From Rhizophagus irregularis (Eukaryota > Glomeromycota > Glomeromycetes > Glomerales > Glomeraceae), in NCBI RefSeq assembly GCF_026210795.1, contig NC_089441.1, forward strand, positions 2,170,001-2,234,000: a stretch of 64,000 nucleotides of DNA. The letters are read 5' to 3'. Below, piece after piece: positions 11,621 to 23,211 of this stretch. Both the position numbers and the translations under genes were made by a program. The notes beneath the pieces are model-generated. The model was given only the letters and a program-made list of their open reading frames with translations. It did not search any database and was not told the DNA's origin. Positions within the stretch are counted from its first letter, which is position 1. The number at the start of each line of letters is the position of its first letter.

Positions 11621-12677
11621 TTATTGTTTTTCGATTTCATCTTTGTCAATAGTGAAAATGAGTTCTCCATTAACTTCTTCATATATGTCTAAAGTAATTT
11701 TTTTAGATTTTCTGTCCAGTAGTGAATTTAACAATTTCGTTTGATTAGTTTTCAAATTATCTTCTCTCGCCTGAATAGATTGTTTTATTTTATTAATTTT
11801 GAAACGTTCTTTTTCAGATTCTAATTTGACTTGCAACACAGTTTTCAAATACGATTATTCAAATTGATTGAAAAGGAATTAGTGATACGTCTAAGATGTT
11901 TAAGATTTTGTAGTTCCAAAAATTTTCTCTGTTATCGTACATTAGAGAATCTAGCATGTGGGTAACAATGTTCAGTTTGATTGTTGTTTCTATAAATGAG
12001 AAATTTTGCTCGTTTTATTGCTGAAATTATAGATTGTTGTATGTTTTCGAATTCTTTAGTTCCTGGTCTATGTTGGTATTACGTTCGTTATATTCAATAA
12101 CTAGAAAATTGCAGAAATCTGTCCAATTTTTTTCATTGGTTTGTTTGTAATTGATTTTTAGATTATGTCTCAATTTGTTAATATTATTATTAACTTCAGA
12201 GTAAATTTTGTTTTTGGTATTAGTTTTTGTGTCGATATAATTTGATCGGAGGAATAGTTTGGTGTCGAAGTGTTTGCGAATAAAGTTAAATGTATAAATT
12301 TTGTGAAACATAAAGTATATCATGTTGTAAATTATATCATGTTGATATATGATAGGTGATTTTGGGTGTTGGACCATGTGAAAGATATTGAAGGATTGTA
12401 TTTTCGGACTGTACTGTATCTATCATTTTGTGTTGTTTGAGTAAAGATAATGTGAATTTGTCGTATTTGGTATGCAATGGTTGATTGTTATTTGACATAG
12501 AAGGTTCGTTAGGTATTTGTGTGTGATAGGGTTATAATTAAAGTCTTCCATAACAATAAAATGATGATTGACTGAATTATTGTAAATATATAAGGCCATG
12601 ACGTGAAGTTGAATTCTTTTAAAAAAAATGTGATTCGACCAGGGATAATAATGATTACCATTACCACTTTTGTCCAT
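11621..12677 (-). pseudogene. LINE endonuclease and linker region
   Basis: The frame 12677-12423 contains HHFIVMEDFNYNP, which matches the GDFN motif of APE-type LINE endonucleases with a changed first residue. Frames at 12377-12027 and 11848-11621 are the hydrophilic linker (WTDFCNFLVIEYN; EKERFKINKIKQSIQ) between endonuclease and reverse transcriptase. Confidence 0.5.
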
Positions 12678-12951
12678 ACTAGGGTTATTAACTTATTAAT
12701 GATAAAAGAATTTTTGTTTTGTTAGTGAGTGTAGATAAGCTGATAAGGTGATTGAGTGTATTTATCGTGTTCATTATTTTTGTAGTCTATTAGATTGGTT
12801 TCACATGCATGAAAAAGGTGTCAATTGTTTCAACCATGAATTCTATAATTTCGGACATTTTTGATGTAAGAGAACCTCAGAGTTATGTGTAGAAAAATTA
12901 ATAAACGGGAATTCATGTAAAGGGGAGGAGAAATCTATCAAATCTTGTACA

Positions 12952-13113
12952 CAGTGAAATTCGATATAATGGAACCATCCGTTCCATTAGTAAAATTTAT
13001 CAAAAATCCGTTATATCGAGGGTAAATTAATTATAGATTATGATAATCCGTTCCAGACATATATCAAGACTTTACTTATGTTCCGTTCTATCAAGGTTCC
13101 GGTAGTTGTACTG
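12952..13113. mobile_element. Diverged pogo-like MITE inside the LINE
   Basis: The left end CAGTGAAATTCGATATAATG and the right end (reverse CAGTACAACTACCGGAACCT, TTGATAGAACGGAAC) are imperfect inverted repeats, both with GTTCCRTT/GATATA-like words repeated inside. The length is 162 bp. It resembles the element at 16078-16272 in its CAGT start and TATAACG-like subterminal repeats, but is older. The TA duplication is not intact. Confidence 0.45.
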
Positions 13114-13299
13114 TCATTATGAAAATTGTAAGTAAAATTTCGACGTGTATATTAAATCTTGATTGGATTGTTAATCAAAAGGGAGTATCAAATAGTGTCA
13201 GGAAAAATTTCTTTTTGACCAAAAGAAATAGATGAATCATTGGTTGTTATTGCCCCAAAAGGTTCCTGAAAAACCTCTTTGTTGTCTGTTACCGTTTGA

Positions 13300-15640
13300 G
13301 GGTGTATATAAGTCTTCGTTCATATTGTCATCGTTGTCAGAATTGTAGTTAAACGGGCGCGAAGGTGTATTGCCATGTATGATAAATCTGTTGAGTTGGG
13401 ATTGGTGTATTTCTATCTGTCAGTTATGATTATAGAACTTTCATATATTTCTGTATTGACGTTCTGTTTATCTATATTAGTATCGTTGACGTTAGATTAG
13501 TTAATATATTCTTGATTCGGAGTCGCGTGAATTGAGATGACAAGTGTCGTTAGATGAAGTTGAACCAATTTCGTCTTGAATACTAAAGATTTGATGTTGG
13601 TTTTGATGATGATTATAGTGATTGTAGTCTATTTTGTTTATTAATTTCTTTAATGACTGAATAGATAGTGTTTTGATTATTATTCATTTCAGGTATGATA
13701 GCAATACTTTCATCAATATCAGATATCGTGAATTTTCTTCTCGATAGTAATTTTCTGGAAGCTTTCTTGAACTATTTTCATTCCTTCTTTAAGTTTATTA
13801 ATTTCTTCCTGTTGCTTCTGAGTTGTGGTTCTGAGATTTTTGATTTCATTTTTTAATTGTCCGTTATCCTGCGTTTGAGCATTATATGAAGTTAGGGTTG
13901 AATGAGTATGTGATTATCGAATCTGGTTAGATTATTTTCATATTTGTATCTAGGATTCGTTCTATATTGTGATTAATATTGTTGTTAACTGGTGGTTTGT
14001 TGTAATAAGTTGCACGTCCAAAAGGAAATACGTTGTCGTGAGCGTTATTTGTTCGTTTGAGTGATGGTGTTGAATTTTCATTTCTATTGTAAATTTTTTA
14101 AATGCATTTGTAATGGACAACCTCTGCTTTCATGTTAGGATTCCTACACGTTTGACATAGCAATGTGTTGTTTTTATTTTATTTCTAAAAGGTTGGTTAC
14201 CACGGTCATTTACAATAATAGTAATTGTACAATAAAGGCATAAATAAACTATCTAATTTAAAATGATCCCTCCCATTCGAGACTCGCCCTTCGTCCTTCG
14301 ATAAGAAACACTAGAAAAAATAGAGGCTACGCTATTAGTCTAAATAAAAAAGACAACTTAGCTAGTAGAGAGGCGAACAAATAACCAAAAAGGACAAACT
14401 AAACTAGAAGTCCGTATCATCAAATGGTACTATACGTAAATACTGTCAGGTATAGAATAATCATTCTTATAGAGGTCCATAAAATAAAAGGGATACTAAA
14501 AGAAAAAAAAATTGGCTAATCATGTACCGGAGTAGGCGGATAAATGACGGTAACCACCGATTCGGCGCAGAAATGTAGGAATTATCTGACATTGTCGATA
14601 TCGGGAGGAGGCGTTCGACGTAAATATACGTTCGGATCGTTGATATATCTTGGTCCTGTTTGGAAACATAATATTTGTTTTGAGCGTTAGCTTTCAATGA
14701 GACGTCTTCCACTATCATAATGGAACAATTTTGGAGGTAGTGTTTTCTATTATTCAGCGCTCGAGTATATCCATAGTTATAACGAGGTATATTACTGACG
14801 TCGAAACGACGTCTGACTTTGAGTCGAAGAGTAAGTATCACGGTAGTAGCGTGGGTCGCCCGAAATACCAGGTGGTAAAGGGGGAAGCTTTTTCTTCTTT
14901 TTATTGCGCTTCTTGACTCTCCGTAACCAGTTTTTCTGGCGTCGTTTGAATTTTGAGCGTTCATTGTTTGTGATGAGTCAATACTCTACGGGCTAGGTAA
15001 TTTGTTATATACTTTGACGGCGTAAGATAGTGCAGGTTTTTGCGTTTTGATCTCTTGAGAAGAGGTTCTAAGTCCATAACTGAAGTATTAGGCCTGTGAG
15101 ATGATACGTATACTTATTTCTTTCCACGAATTGATCGAATTTTTTATCTGCAGGGAGGATGCGTAGGAAAAAATTTCTATTTTAATGCTCCGTATATCTT
15201 TTTCAAAAAATTGTTAAGCTTCTTTATAAGACATGAACTCAACGTAGAATATATTAAGTCTTGGTGTAACATTTTGACCCGTTTGTTTGTCAAAATAAGG
15301 TTGTTTCTATTAATATAATCCTTTTAACTTGTCCGTATTGTGAAAAAAGTTGTTTTATTTCGTTGTCTAAGATGTGTTTTGAATATGGATCGTAAGTTAA
15401 TTTTGTTTAAATATATGGTTACTTGTTCTTCTATGGTTTTTTCATCATAGTTGTAAAATTGTGCATTGAGTTTTTTTGTCATATGCCGATATGATTGCGT
15501 CTCTTTGTTCTTTATTCATAAAACCGATTTTAAGTAATTACCTACGCGCATGGAGAAACTGCCTGAAACTTTAGTATTGATGGATGCACGATACAAAGTG
15601 CAGGAGAACTCTACTTAAGTTGTAATATTTTTTATAATAA
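13300..15640 (-). pseudogene. LINE ORF1 (RRM plus basic/Pro-rich and Cys regions)
   Basis: From 15640 downward: NTKVSGSFSMRVGNYLKS, then MNKEQRDAIISAYDKKTQ, then an RRM-like unit (DNEIKQLFSQYGQVKRIIL and FYVEFMSYKEAQQFFEKD) at about 15480-15190. A Lys/Pro-rich segment (RNKKKKKLPPLPPG) lies near 14900 and a short Cys motif (LLCQTCRNPNMKAEV) near 14150. LINE ORF1 proteins bind the element RNA. The 165-codon open frame at 14964-14467 is largely another frame of this region rather than a protein. Confidence 0.5.
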
Positions 15641-15768
15641 CGCAAGGTATTATTTCATTTTTTTTATTATAAACGAACCATGTGATCACGTTAATTGGCA
15701 CCATCTGTTAATTTCTTTAGAAACATAAAAGCGGCAACCAAATAGAAAGGGTAAGTGCATCCACCGCG

Positions 15769-15822
15769 ATGTCGGACAAAATCCCGAAATCCATTTTCCC
15801 GACAGGACGTTTGCCCGACACT
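15769..15822. repeat. Solitary MULE-type terminal repeat
   Basis: GTCGGACAAAATCCCGAAAT, then CCATTTTCCCGACAGGACGT closely matches the left terminal repeat of the MULE at 30086 (GTCGGAC, ATCCATTTTCC, GACGTA). No partner was found nearby, so it is a lone or truncated end. Confidence 0.4.
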
Positions 15823-16077
15823 GTTGGGTTAGAATGATTATAATGATTCCTAGACACGTTACTTTAAGTTATACCCGGATTCCTGTAGTTTAAAGCGACA
15901 GATTAAGAGATAATCAGATAATCAATAAAAAAACTTTTAATGTTTGGACAAATTTGTGCTAAAAAATGTGTTACGTATAGATGATACTACGTACTTATAT
16001 CGGGATAAACCGATAAACTGACACAAAAAAATGGACGTATCGCCTAACATTTATGATTTATGATCCGCAACATACTA

Positions 16078-16272
16078 CAGTCAAAGCTCGTTATAGTGAA
16101 CTTTCCGTTCCACTATGTAATTTTTTCCCTTTTTTTCACTATAACGAGATTTATTAAGAAAATTCACTATATCGAGAGAAATTAATTATAAGGAAAAAAA
16201 TCAATAGGTCACTATAACGCGATTTTACTTAATGTTCACTATAACGAGATTCACTATAACGAGCTTTGACTG
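16078..16272. mobile_element. 195-bp Tc1/mariner (pogo-like) MITE
   Basis: The two ends are perfect inverted repeats of 23 bp beginning CAGTCAAAGCTCGTTATAGT, flanked on both sides by TA, the target duplication of Tc1/mariner elements. The word CACTATAACGAG recurs several times inside, on both strands. No coding capacity. The perfect ends suggest a fairly recent insertion. Confidence 0.85.
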
Positions 16273-16598
16273 TATATTCTACATCACGTCTAATGAAAAA
16301 ATAATTATAAGGCATTTTTGTGGCGGTGGTGTTTAGAGAACTGCAAATTCTTTCTTAGAACGCAGTCAGGAATAAAAACCTTTTCTCCTCTTCGTTAGCA
16401 GTAATTACCAACTACCAAGAGGCTACCCCATGATAGATATTTTTAATCTTAAAAATGATTAACAATTGAATTAGAAAGATTAATTATAATAATTTTGCTA
16501 TTCCTCCGCCCGTAAAATTTTCCTGATCATCAAGAATTTTTTGCATCCGTTCATCAGGAAGTTTTGGGCGGGCGTATAATGTGTTGAACGACGCCATG

Positions 16599-16630
16599 TG
16601 TTGCTCAACGCCAAAAAGTGTTGAGCAACA
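16599..16630. repeat. Perfect 11-bp hairpin in a GTTG/CAAC-rich patch
   Basis: TGTTGCTCAAC and GTTGAGCAACA flank a 10-nt loop. Around it (16580-16720) the words GTTG and CAAC recur in both directions, like subterminal repeats of a DNA transposon. It lies 3' of the seven-exon gene. Confidence 0.55.
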
Positions 16631-16858
16631 AACCCTTTGTAAACTGACGCCATTTAAAAACGTGTAAAACAACACAAATTTAAGCGTAGAGCAACACATA
16701 CAGTAAAACAACGGTAGCCATCAACAGTAAAAAAATCGTTAATTTAACACATAAATAGTTGAACAAATGCGCATAATTAGTTGAAAACCACATTTATTTA
16801 CTAACTAAATTAAGCAATACTAAAATTATTTAATTGGAATAAATCATTAACGTTGAAA

Positions 16859-18485
16859 TTAAAGATTATTCGTCTTCGTCCAAAGGTAAAGTGGTGTCGG
16901 CGAATATTCTGCGGATTCGTCAGCATTGTCACCATTCGAATCCTGAATATAAAGATATTTTAAACATTAGTAATTAACTTTAAAATTATCATATAAATTT
17001 ATTCAGTATTCACCATTTCCGTGCCAGTCCACGTATCCACAACGTCTGTATCGATTTTCGCGGAAAGATGATTGATATCAAATATAGTTTCAAGAACTGA
17101 TTGAACCCACACTCCGTTTGAAGCTGTACGTTCTTTTTCGGACGTAAAAACGGATTTAATAATGAGTGTTAAATATGTATCTGCATCTTCATTCTCGGCA
17201 TCACTTGATTTGTAAAGATCCTCATAAACTTTTTGCGTATTTGGATGCTGTTTTCATTCTTTCATCTGGTGTTTCGTAAAGTTATCTCTAAATGGTTTGA
17301 TTCGGTTTATACCGAATATGGACCATAGACCATTCTTAACACGTCTAACATAGTAACCTCTTTTTGAACGGATTGCGCCAAGCAGCTAATTGGTTTACTA
17401 GATTAGTACATCTTTGTTAACTAATACAATCATATGATACAAATTGAAACATTACTCACAGCAGTCTTAATTTTTTTATCCCACAACTTGTCAAATGTCA
17501 AACCCTTTACTTCAGATTTCTGGAGAATACTAACACATTGTTCATCGGCGTCCAATTTTTCTTTAATACGTGTTTTCATTTGTTCTTCGGTCACTTGCTT
17601 ATGCTCATGAAATATTTCATAAGCAAGCTTTCTGACCACGTCCTGTAAAACAAGTAATTAATTACAAGCGAATATAAATAATGTAGAAATAATAATAACC
17701 AATTTATATTTACTTGATAAAAGTCACTATCTTTTTTTGGTTTATCCCGACCTTTGATTTTCCCGGGTTCACGATCCTTTAGCAACGTTAAAATGTCTGA
17801 TATTAGAGTATTCTGCTCATTTATTTTCTTGTCAAATTTATCCTCAAATTTTTCTTGTTTATCCATAATATTCTTGATTCTCGACGAATTGCTCTGAGCA
17901 ATTTTGATTAATTTTAATAATTCTTGTGTATAATTAGCTAATAAAGTAGAATAACATACTGTATTAATAAATACGAGATAAATACTGAACTACTGGTGTA
18001 AATTAAGTCTTACATTCAACGGGATCCTTGGGTACCGTTGTTGACGTTGATGCCATTGTCGACGTTGACTCCGTTGTCGATGTTGACGCTGACACCTAAT
18101 GAAAATACACGATGAATACATTAAAATAATAAAAATAAATGATAACAATAAAAATATAACTTGCCGTTGATTGAATCGTTGGTTGAGTTGTTGTTTTATT
18201 GCTATATACATTAATGATACTACTCGGATTTTTACTAAGTGTTTGCAAATAGGTATCATCATTGGTGAACTTTTGGATCTTAGTTTTCTTATTAGATTTA
18301 TCAAATAATCCATCGTCAGTATCAGTTGAACGGTCTTGTTTTTTTTGAGTCTAAAGGAGTATATAACGAGAGTTAACAGACATGAAAATAAATATGATTT
18401 ACAAACAATATATAATTACTTTTTCACCCTTGGTCGATTTTGGTTTTGGACGTCTCAGGTTATTATAGTTAACCGGATCACTCAT
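16859..18485 (-). pseudogene. Seven-exon gene of unknown family, one in-frame TGA
   Basis: Exons (minus strand): 18485-18420, 18350-18161, 18088-18014, 17937-17714, 17642-17460, 17385-17014, 16942-16859. All six introns are GT-AG, 66-135 nt, and phases agree at every junction, giving about 397 codons from ATG to TAA. The protein has a basic start (RRPKPKSTKGEK), a Ser/Thr-rich linker (STSTTESTSTMASTSTT), a coiled coil (IMDKQEKFEDKFDKKINEQN), a compact Lys/Glu-rich domain (VRKLAYEIFHEHKQVTEEQM, then IRSKRGYYVRRVKNGLWSI) and an acidic tail. One TGA (17256-17254) interrupts exon 6 after HQMKE; TGG would read Trp there. The last exon also reads well in a second frame (LPLDEDE), hinting at a small slip. 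No family recognised; possibly DNA-binding. Confidence 0.6.
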
Positions 18486-18840
18486 TTTCAAAGCAATTTG
18501 GGAGGAAAAAATAAAAGATTTTGATGTTTCTTGACTCTTTTATTATTTTTTTACGCCATAATATGAAGTTTAATCAATTCGTTAATTTATTTTAAGAGTG
18601 ATTGATTAAATTAACCAGTTGATCAATTTGATTTGAAAATATCTTTGATCAATTGGGCTTTCTCCTGATATTGTTAAAAAGTGTTAACTGTTAAAGTGTA
18701 AAGTAATTAAAAAACTTATATAAACTTACATCATTAGTATATGGAGAAATCACCGCTTTATATAAAGTTATAAACCTACCCAAGCAACTCATATCATACA
18801 TTTTATACATTTTATTCTATTTTAAAATTAACGTTGAAAA

Positions 18841-18969
18841 ATGACAAGCTATACGTGTTCAACTTGTGGAAGAAATTTTAGTCGTCGTTCATCACTACGA
18901 AATCATGTAAAGACTCATGATGATGAAGTTGATAGAATTTTACGAGAAATTTTTGAAGAATTTGAATGA
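18841..18969 (+). CDS. Small C2H2 zinc-finger protein
   Basis: ATG 18841 to TGA 18967-18969 encodes 42 residues. Residues 4-26 form a classical C2H2 finger (YTCSTCGRNFSRRSSLRNH, then VKTH), followed by an acidic helix (DDEVDRILREIFEEFE). The adjacent DNA to about 19130 continues in another frame as ELNDDELSLSDYFHKL, so the original protein was probably longer and has lost frame at about 18969. It may still be expressed as a one-finger protein. Single C2H2 fingers of this form are common in large Rhizophagus families; a role in DNA binding is inferred. Confidence 0.5.
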   Translation: MTSYTCSTCGRNFSRRSSLRNHVKTHDDEVDRILREIFEEFE

Positions 18970-20076
18970 AGGGATGGCCCATGACCGACTGGTAGAGCTG
19001 AACGATGATGAACTTTCTTTATCTGATTACTTTCATAAATTAATAGCCATTCTAAATCTGGAAAATTTTCTTCAAGAAAGGTCTTATAGAATGATGTTTG
19101 GGTCTTATCTTACAATTAAATGGATTATGATTATCATTCAAAACAACAAAAGCATCTACCTTGTATTCCTTTTTGTTCGAAATATATGTTCATCGATTTG
19201 CTCTTTGATATTTCGTTTGTAACATATAATACTGCTCTCTTTGATGTATCTGTTATCGTATAATTAGACTGCCTTAGTGTAACATCGGTTGGCTTAATAC
19301 TACATATCACGTAAACTCAATTAGCGTTAAGGCATCTACTTGTGTTATTCTTAGAAGTGGGATCATTGGATTGAGATGTTTCTAAGCCACTAGCTCCTGC
19401 ATTTTTCAATGCGACTATTGATAAAACATAAATACCTGTAGATGAGCTAGTAGCTACCTTCCTTTTTATTAATTTCTTTCCGTTCAGGACTACCACCTTC
19501 ATCAGAGTCTTTAACCAAAATTGTTAAAATACGATTTTCTTATTAAATGACACACATTCTTTGTAGAACTAGGGTCAAATCGATAATGAAATGTGTAAAA
19601 TCAGTAGAAGGCTGTTCCTGCCAAAAATCACTATCGGTCCTCAAATATTCACATTTTCAGTGTATTTTAGAACAAGTTTTGGGCAATATCCAGTCTCTGA
19701 TTGAAAATCCTCATTATCACTATTATAGATTTCCACCTTTCAAAGAATTATAGAGTAACAATCTTTATCTGAGAACTTAACATTTTTTCACAATATTTTG
19801 CTGATGAAGACATCTATCACAAATTCCTTAGAGTTTTCTTCGATTTTTCGATAAAGACGACAAGTACGCTTAATTTCCTTCATGAATGTTGTAAAGATTG
19901 TCCATAATTAACTAGGTATTTATAATTCAATATTCATCGATCAACTGGAAAATATTTTCTCAAACATGTTGATGCGTTTAGAGATGAATGATTGTTTTCG
20001 TACTATGTGAAATCAGAAATGGAATACTTTCTTGCACATGGGTCTCTTTTACAAAGGTGCAAGTCGTTAACACGTA
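18970..20076. other. Finger-gene remnant, then non-coding DNA
   Basis: To about 19130 the plus strand holds the out-of-frame continuation of the C2H2 gene. Beyond that I see only short frames on either strand; a minus-strand stretch near 19500-19440 (DSDEGGSPERKEINKKEG) could be an exon but has no convincing splice partners. Confidence 0.35.
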
Positions 20077-20446
20077 CAGTCAGTCCTCTATGTACCGATA
20101 CTGTTGTTTTGGGAAAATATATCGGTATATCAAATTATCCTTGTCATTAGTGAATCATAATACGGGCCAAAATCCAATTCTTGCCAGCATTATGCAAACT
20201 AATATATTAAAAAGTCATGTGATTTAAATGGAACCTTTATGTTAACTCTGGCCAAATTTAGTGTTGGCCCGAATTAATACCAGTGTAACCTTACATCTTA
20301 CTATGTATTACTGTAATTATAGAAAAGTATCGGTACATGTTACATCGTGAAACTATATAAAATATCAGTACAATGAGGGGACAGAAAATTTATCGGTACA
20401 GGCAATTTATCGGTACATAGGATATCGGTACATAGAGGTCTGACTG
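20077..20446. mobile_element. 370-bp pogo-like MITE
   Basis: Ends are inverted repeats matching at 23 of 24 positions (CAGTCAGWCCTCTATGTACC, then GATA), each flanked by TA. The word ATCGGTACA(T) recurs many times near the right end. No transposase remains. Structure and TA target sites place it with Tc1/mariner (pogo-type) elements; sequence differs from the 16078 element apart from the CAGTCA start. Confidence 0.8.
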
Positions 20447-21671
20447 TAATTGTCAAATTCGCAACGTTTCCAGTCCCTTGGAACAACTAGTTGGAATCTA
20501 AGGACAGTCATTAATTGAAGCAATACCCTCTCATTGTTTAATATTTATTACTAATAGTCCATTCACAATAGAGATAATTTTCTTTACAGGTATAATTTCT
20601 CAGATAATCTCTGGGAGATCAATTTAAACAATCAACAATTTTTTTATTTACATTGCGCTATATTTATCAAAATTTTTACTACGCATTGTTTTATTCACAT
20701 AATCAAAGAAGTGTATATTGATATTGATATTTTTAAACTGATTTAAAATAATCAATTAATGAGTTTAGACCAGTTTAAATAATCCGTTATGAAAATTCAT
20801 ATGATCATTAAATGTTTCAAACAGCTCAACTTATTGGTTGACTAAAATACCTATATTAGTGTACCATATACCCATAAATTTGGTGTATTCCCCTCTTAAA
20901 GCAAAGTATATAGTACCCCTAAGGTGATATATATATCATAAAGTAAGTTAAACAGAATAACAGAATAATTGTACTAAGATTTCCGTTGTTTAAAGATATA
21001 TCATGTTTAAAGGAGTTACATCACTGGCTTTGAAATTTTGAATATTATTTAGGAATATAAAAAGATCAAAGATTTCTTGGCATTGGCGTTTCAATGATTT
21101 TAAATTTTAATTAAAGTATAATTAATGATGTGATTTATATAAACGATTTTTTTAATGCAAAAGAACTACTATATTGATAAAATACCAAACTTGTAACTAA
21201 AGAAATTCAATCAAGTTAATATATATATAAAGCCAAGACGTTTAATATCAAAATTTCGTTCCTGAACCATTTTTTAGAGTACAAGCATCACATTGACAAA
21301 ATTTCGAAATTTCGAAATTTCGATTTTCATAATTTTGTCCCAACGGCATTTATAGTATGTTGATCATCATGTGATATCATATTAAATGCTCTTTTCGAAC
21401 ATTTGATTGATAAACCAATAAAATTTAATGCTATTTATTACTGGTTGTTTATAATCCAAACAGCTAGATTCAGTCAGCGGGCGTTACTTTTCTCTGTTTT
21501 TTAGCTGCATGAGGAGAGCTAGTATTTCTTATTGAAATTTCATTTCGTAATATGTTCGTTTAATGTGGCGCAAAACACTGTAAATCCGATGAAGAATTTA
21601 TTAATAAAAACGATTTTTTTTTTTTAAAAAAAAAAATATTTAATTGATAAAATCATTTTTTTCTATAATTT
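20447..21671. other. Gene-poor AT-rich DNA
   Basis: No exon or repeat family recognised, apart from short direct copies such as ATTTCGAAATTTCG near 21300. Confidence 0.4.
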
Positions 21672-21888
21672 TTTTTTCCGGATATTTTGACGGATTATTC
21701 AATACCCGTTAAAATAACCGGTCAGAACGACTTTTTTTGATTCTCTTAAAAAAAAAATATTTTTTTTTTTTAAAAAAAAAATTTAACCAATAAAATCAAA
21801 AAAAAAAAATCAAAAAAAAAAAAAAAGACGTTCGGCCGGATTACTTTAATGGATATGGGATAATCGTCAAAAAAAATATTCGGCCGAA
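21672..21888. repeat. Large inverted repeat (fold-back element)
   Basis: The left arm (about 21672-21745: CCGGATATTTTGACGGATTA, AATACCCGTTAAAATAACCG) pairs imperfectly with the right arm (about 21815-21888, reverse strand GGCCGAATATTTTTTTTGAC, CCATTAAAGTAATCCGGCC). The spacer is T-run/A-run sequence. The arms carry CCGG and CGGCCG words unlike the surrounding AT-rich DNA. It could be an old fold-back MITE. Confidence 0.6.
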
Positions 21889-23211
21889 ATTGGTTTCTTT
21901 TTTTGTAAAAGTATCATTTTTTATTTAAGGGCCATGACATTTGTTACGTAATATTTTAGGGTATTTGAATGTCTTACAATATATCAGTGTAACATAAGAT
22001 TATATATATTTATATATGTGGGGGTATCTGGTATAGCAATATACTTATAATAATAAATGGATATTACGTAATAAATGTCAATATATCTGCATTTCTTATA
22101 GGGTAACAAAATTGTAATTGTAATATCATATCGTTACGTAATTATATATTATATATTTTTTTTGTGTAATTTAAATAATGAAATAATGAAATCTTATTTG
22201 TAGGTCTATAAGATACTAAATTTAAAATAAAAACAAAGTAATAAGAATCACATTAATGTTTTAGTGCTGCGGATAAAGAATTCTGTGCATACAATAAACC
22301 CATCGTTGATCATATTCGTCATATTCGTACAACCAATTATTGTAATAGAGATATTTGAATTTAAGCGCGTATTTTAATACTTGCGTATTCCTTAAATTTT
22401 ATATAAACTTTTTTAGAACTCTATTCCTTTCAGTTATTTCCTTATTTTGACTTTTTTTTTTCAATCATTTCCAACTGGCTGAATAAAAGAAATATTTGAT
22501 ATATTAAATAAATGGAAACAATTATTTTTTGTACAAACAAACTAAAGCCGATGGAAGGATAAATTTTATATTCACCAAATTAGGATACATATGAACTAAT
22601 TATACTAATTATAAATTTAATTATCTAATAATATATATTACTTCTATAAATACAGCGGTATATTAATTTAAACTTTTCCGTAAAGTCAAATCATGATTCG
22701 TTATTGTATAACTTTTATTCATTGAAATTAATATGGCTTTTATTTTATCTTATAATTATCAAATTTTATATTTGGTTTAATCTTTCGGATATCGCTCTTA
22801 TAGTCTTACAAATATGTAATAATTATTTCCTTTTTGTTATAATTATCAAATTTTTATATTCTTTCACGATTCTTTCACGTATCATTCTTACATACTTTTA
22901 TTTAAATAGTGTGTATTATCAATCATGAGTACATAATGAAAGAAATATCAATGTATTTAGGAAGTATTCCTCGGACTTCGGTTATTTATTGTACGCATGA
23001 AAATACATACGTAAGTATTATAAATTCAAAGTATGTGTTGAATCGTTATTTGGCGCAATTCAATACGTGAATATGTTCTCTAAAAGTATAAAAACGATTA
23101 GATTTATTTTCACCTCGCCAAAAAGTTCCAAAAAAAAATAAAAAATAAAAAAAAATAATAATATATATATATATATAACGATTATAATTCCTTTAAAATT
23201 AAAATAAAATT
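21889..23211. other. Intergenic; one possible exon near 22262
   Basis: A TTTTAG acceptor at 22262 is followed by 32 open codons (ADKEFCAYNKPIVDHIRHIR) to TGA 22357-22359, which could be a terminal exon, but no upstream exon was found. The stretch 22700-22930 is hydrophobic by AT composition only. The last 60 bp before 23212 hold a TA repeat and poly-A run just upstream of the HMG gene. Confidence 0.3.

Larger units (their letters stand above)
8200..15640 (-). mobile_element. Degraded LINE (non-LTR retrotransposon)
   Basis: Reading the minus strand from about 15640 down to about 8200 there is an ORF1 with an RRM-like domain, an endonuclease region, reverse transcriptase, RNase H and a C-terminal zinc finger. 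This is the order of RNase H-bearing LINEs. Stops and frame changes occur in every domain, so no open reading frame survives. The ends are approximate: no poly-A tail or target duplication could be placed. A pogo-like MITE (12952-13113) sits within it. Confidence 0.8.

Noticed and set aside
14467-14964. 165-codon minus-strand frame as a gene
   Set aside because: It lies inside LINE ORF1; another frame gives the expected Lys/Pro-rich ORF1 sequence, so this one is mostly a shadow.
22704-22928. 74-codon Leu/Ile/Phe/Tyr-rich frame
   Set aside because: Composition is what AT-rich DNA gives by chance; no start context, splice or homology.
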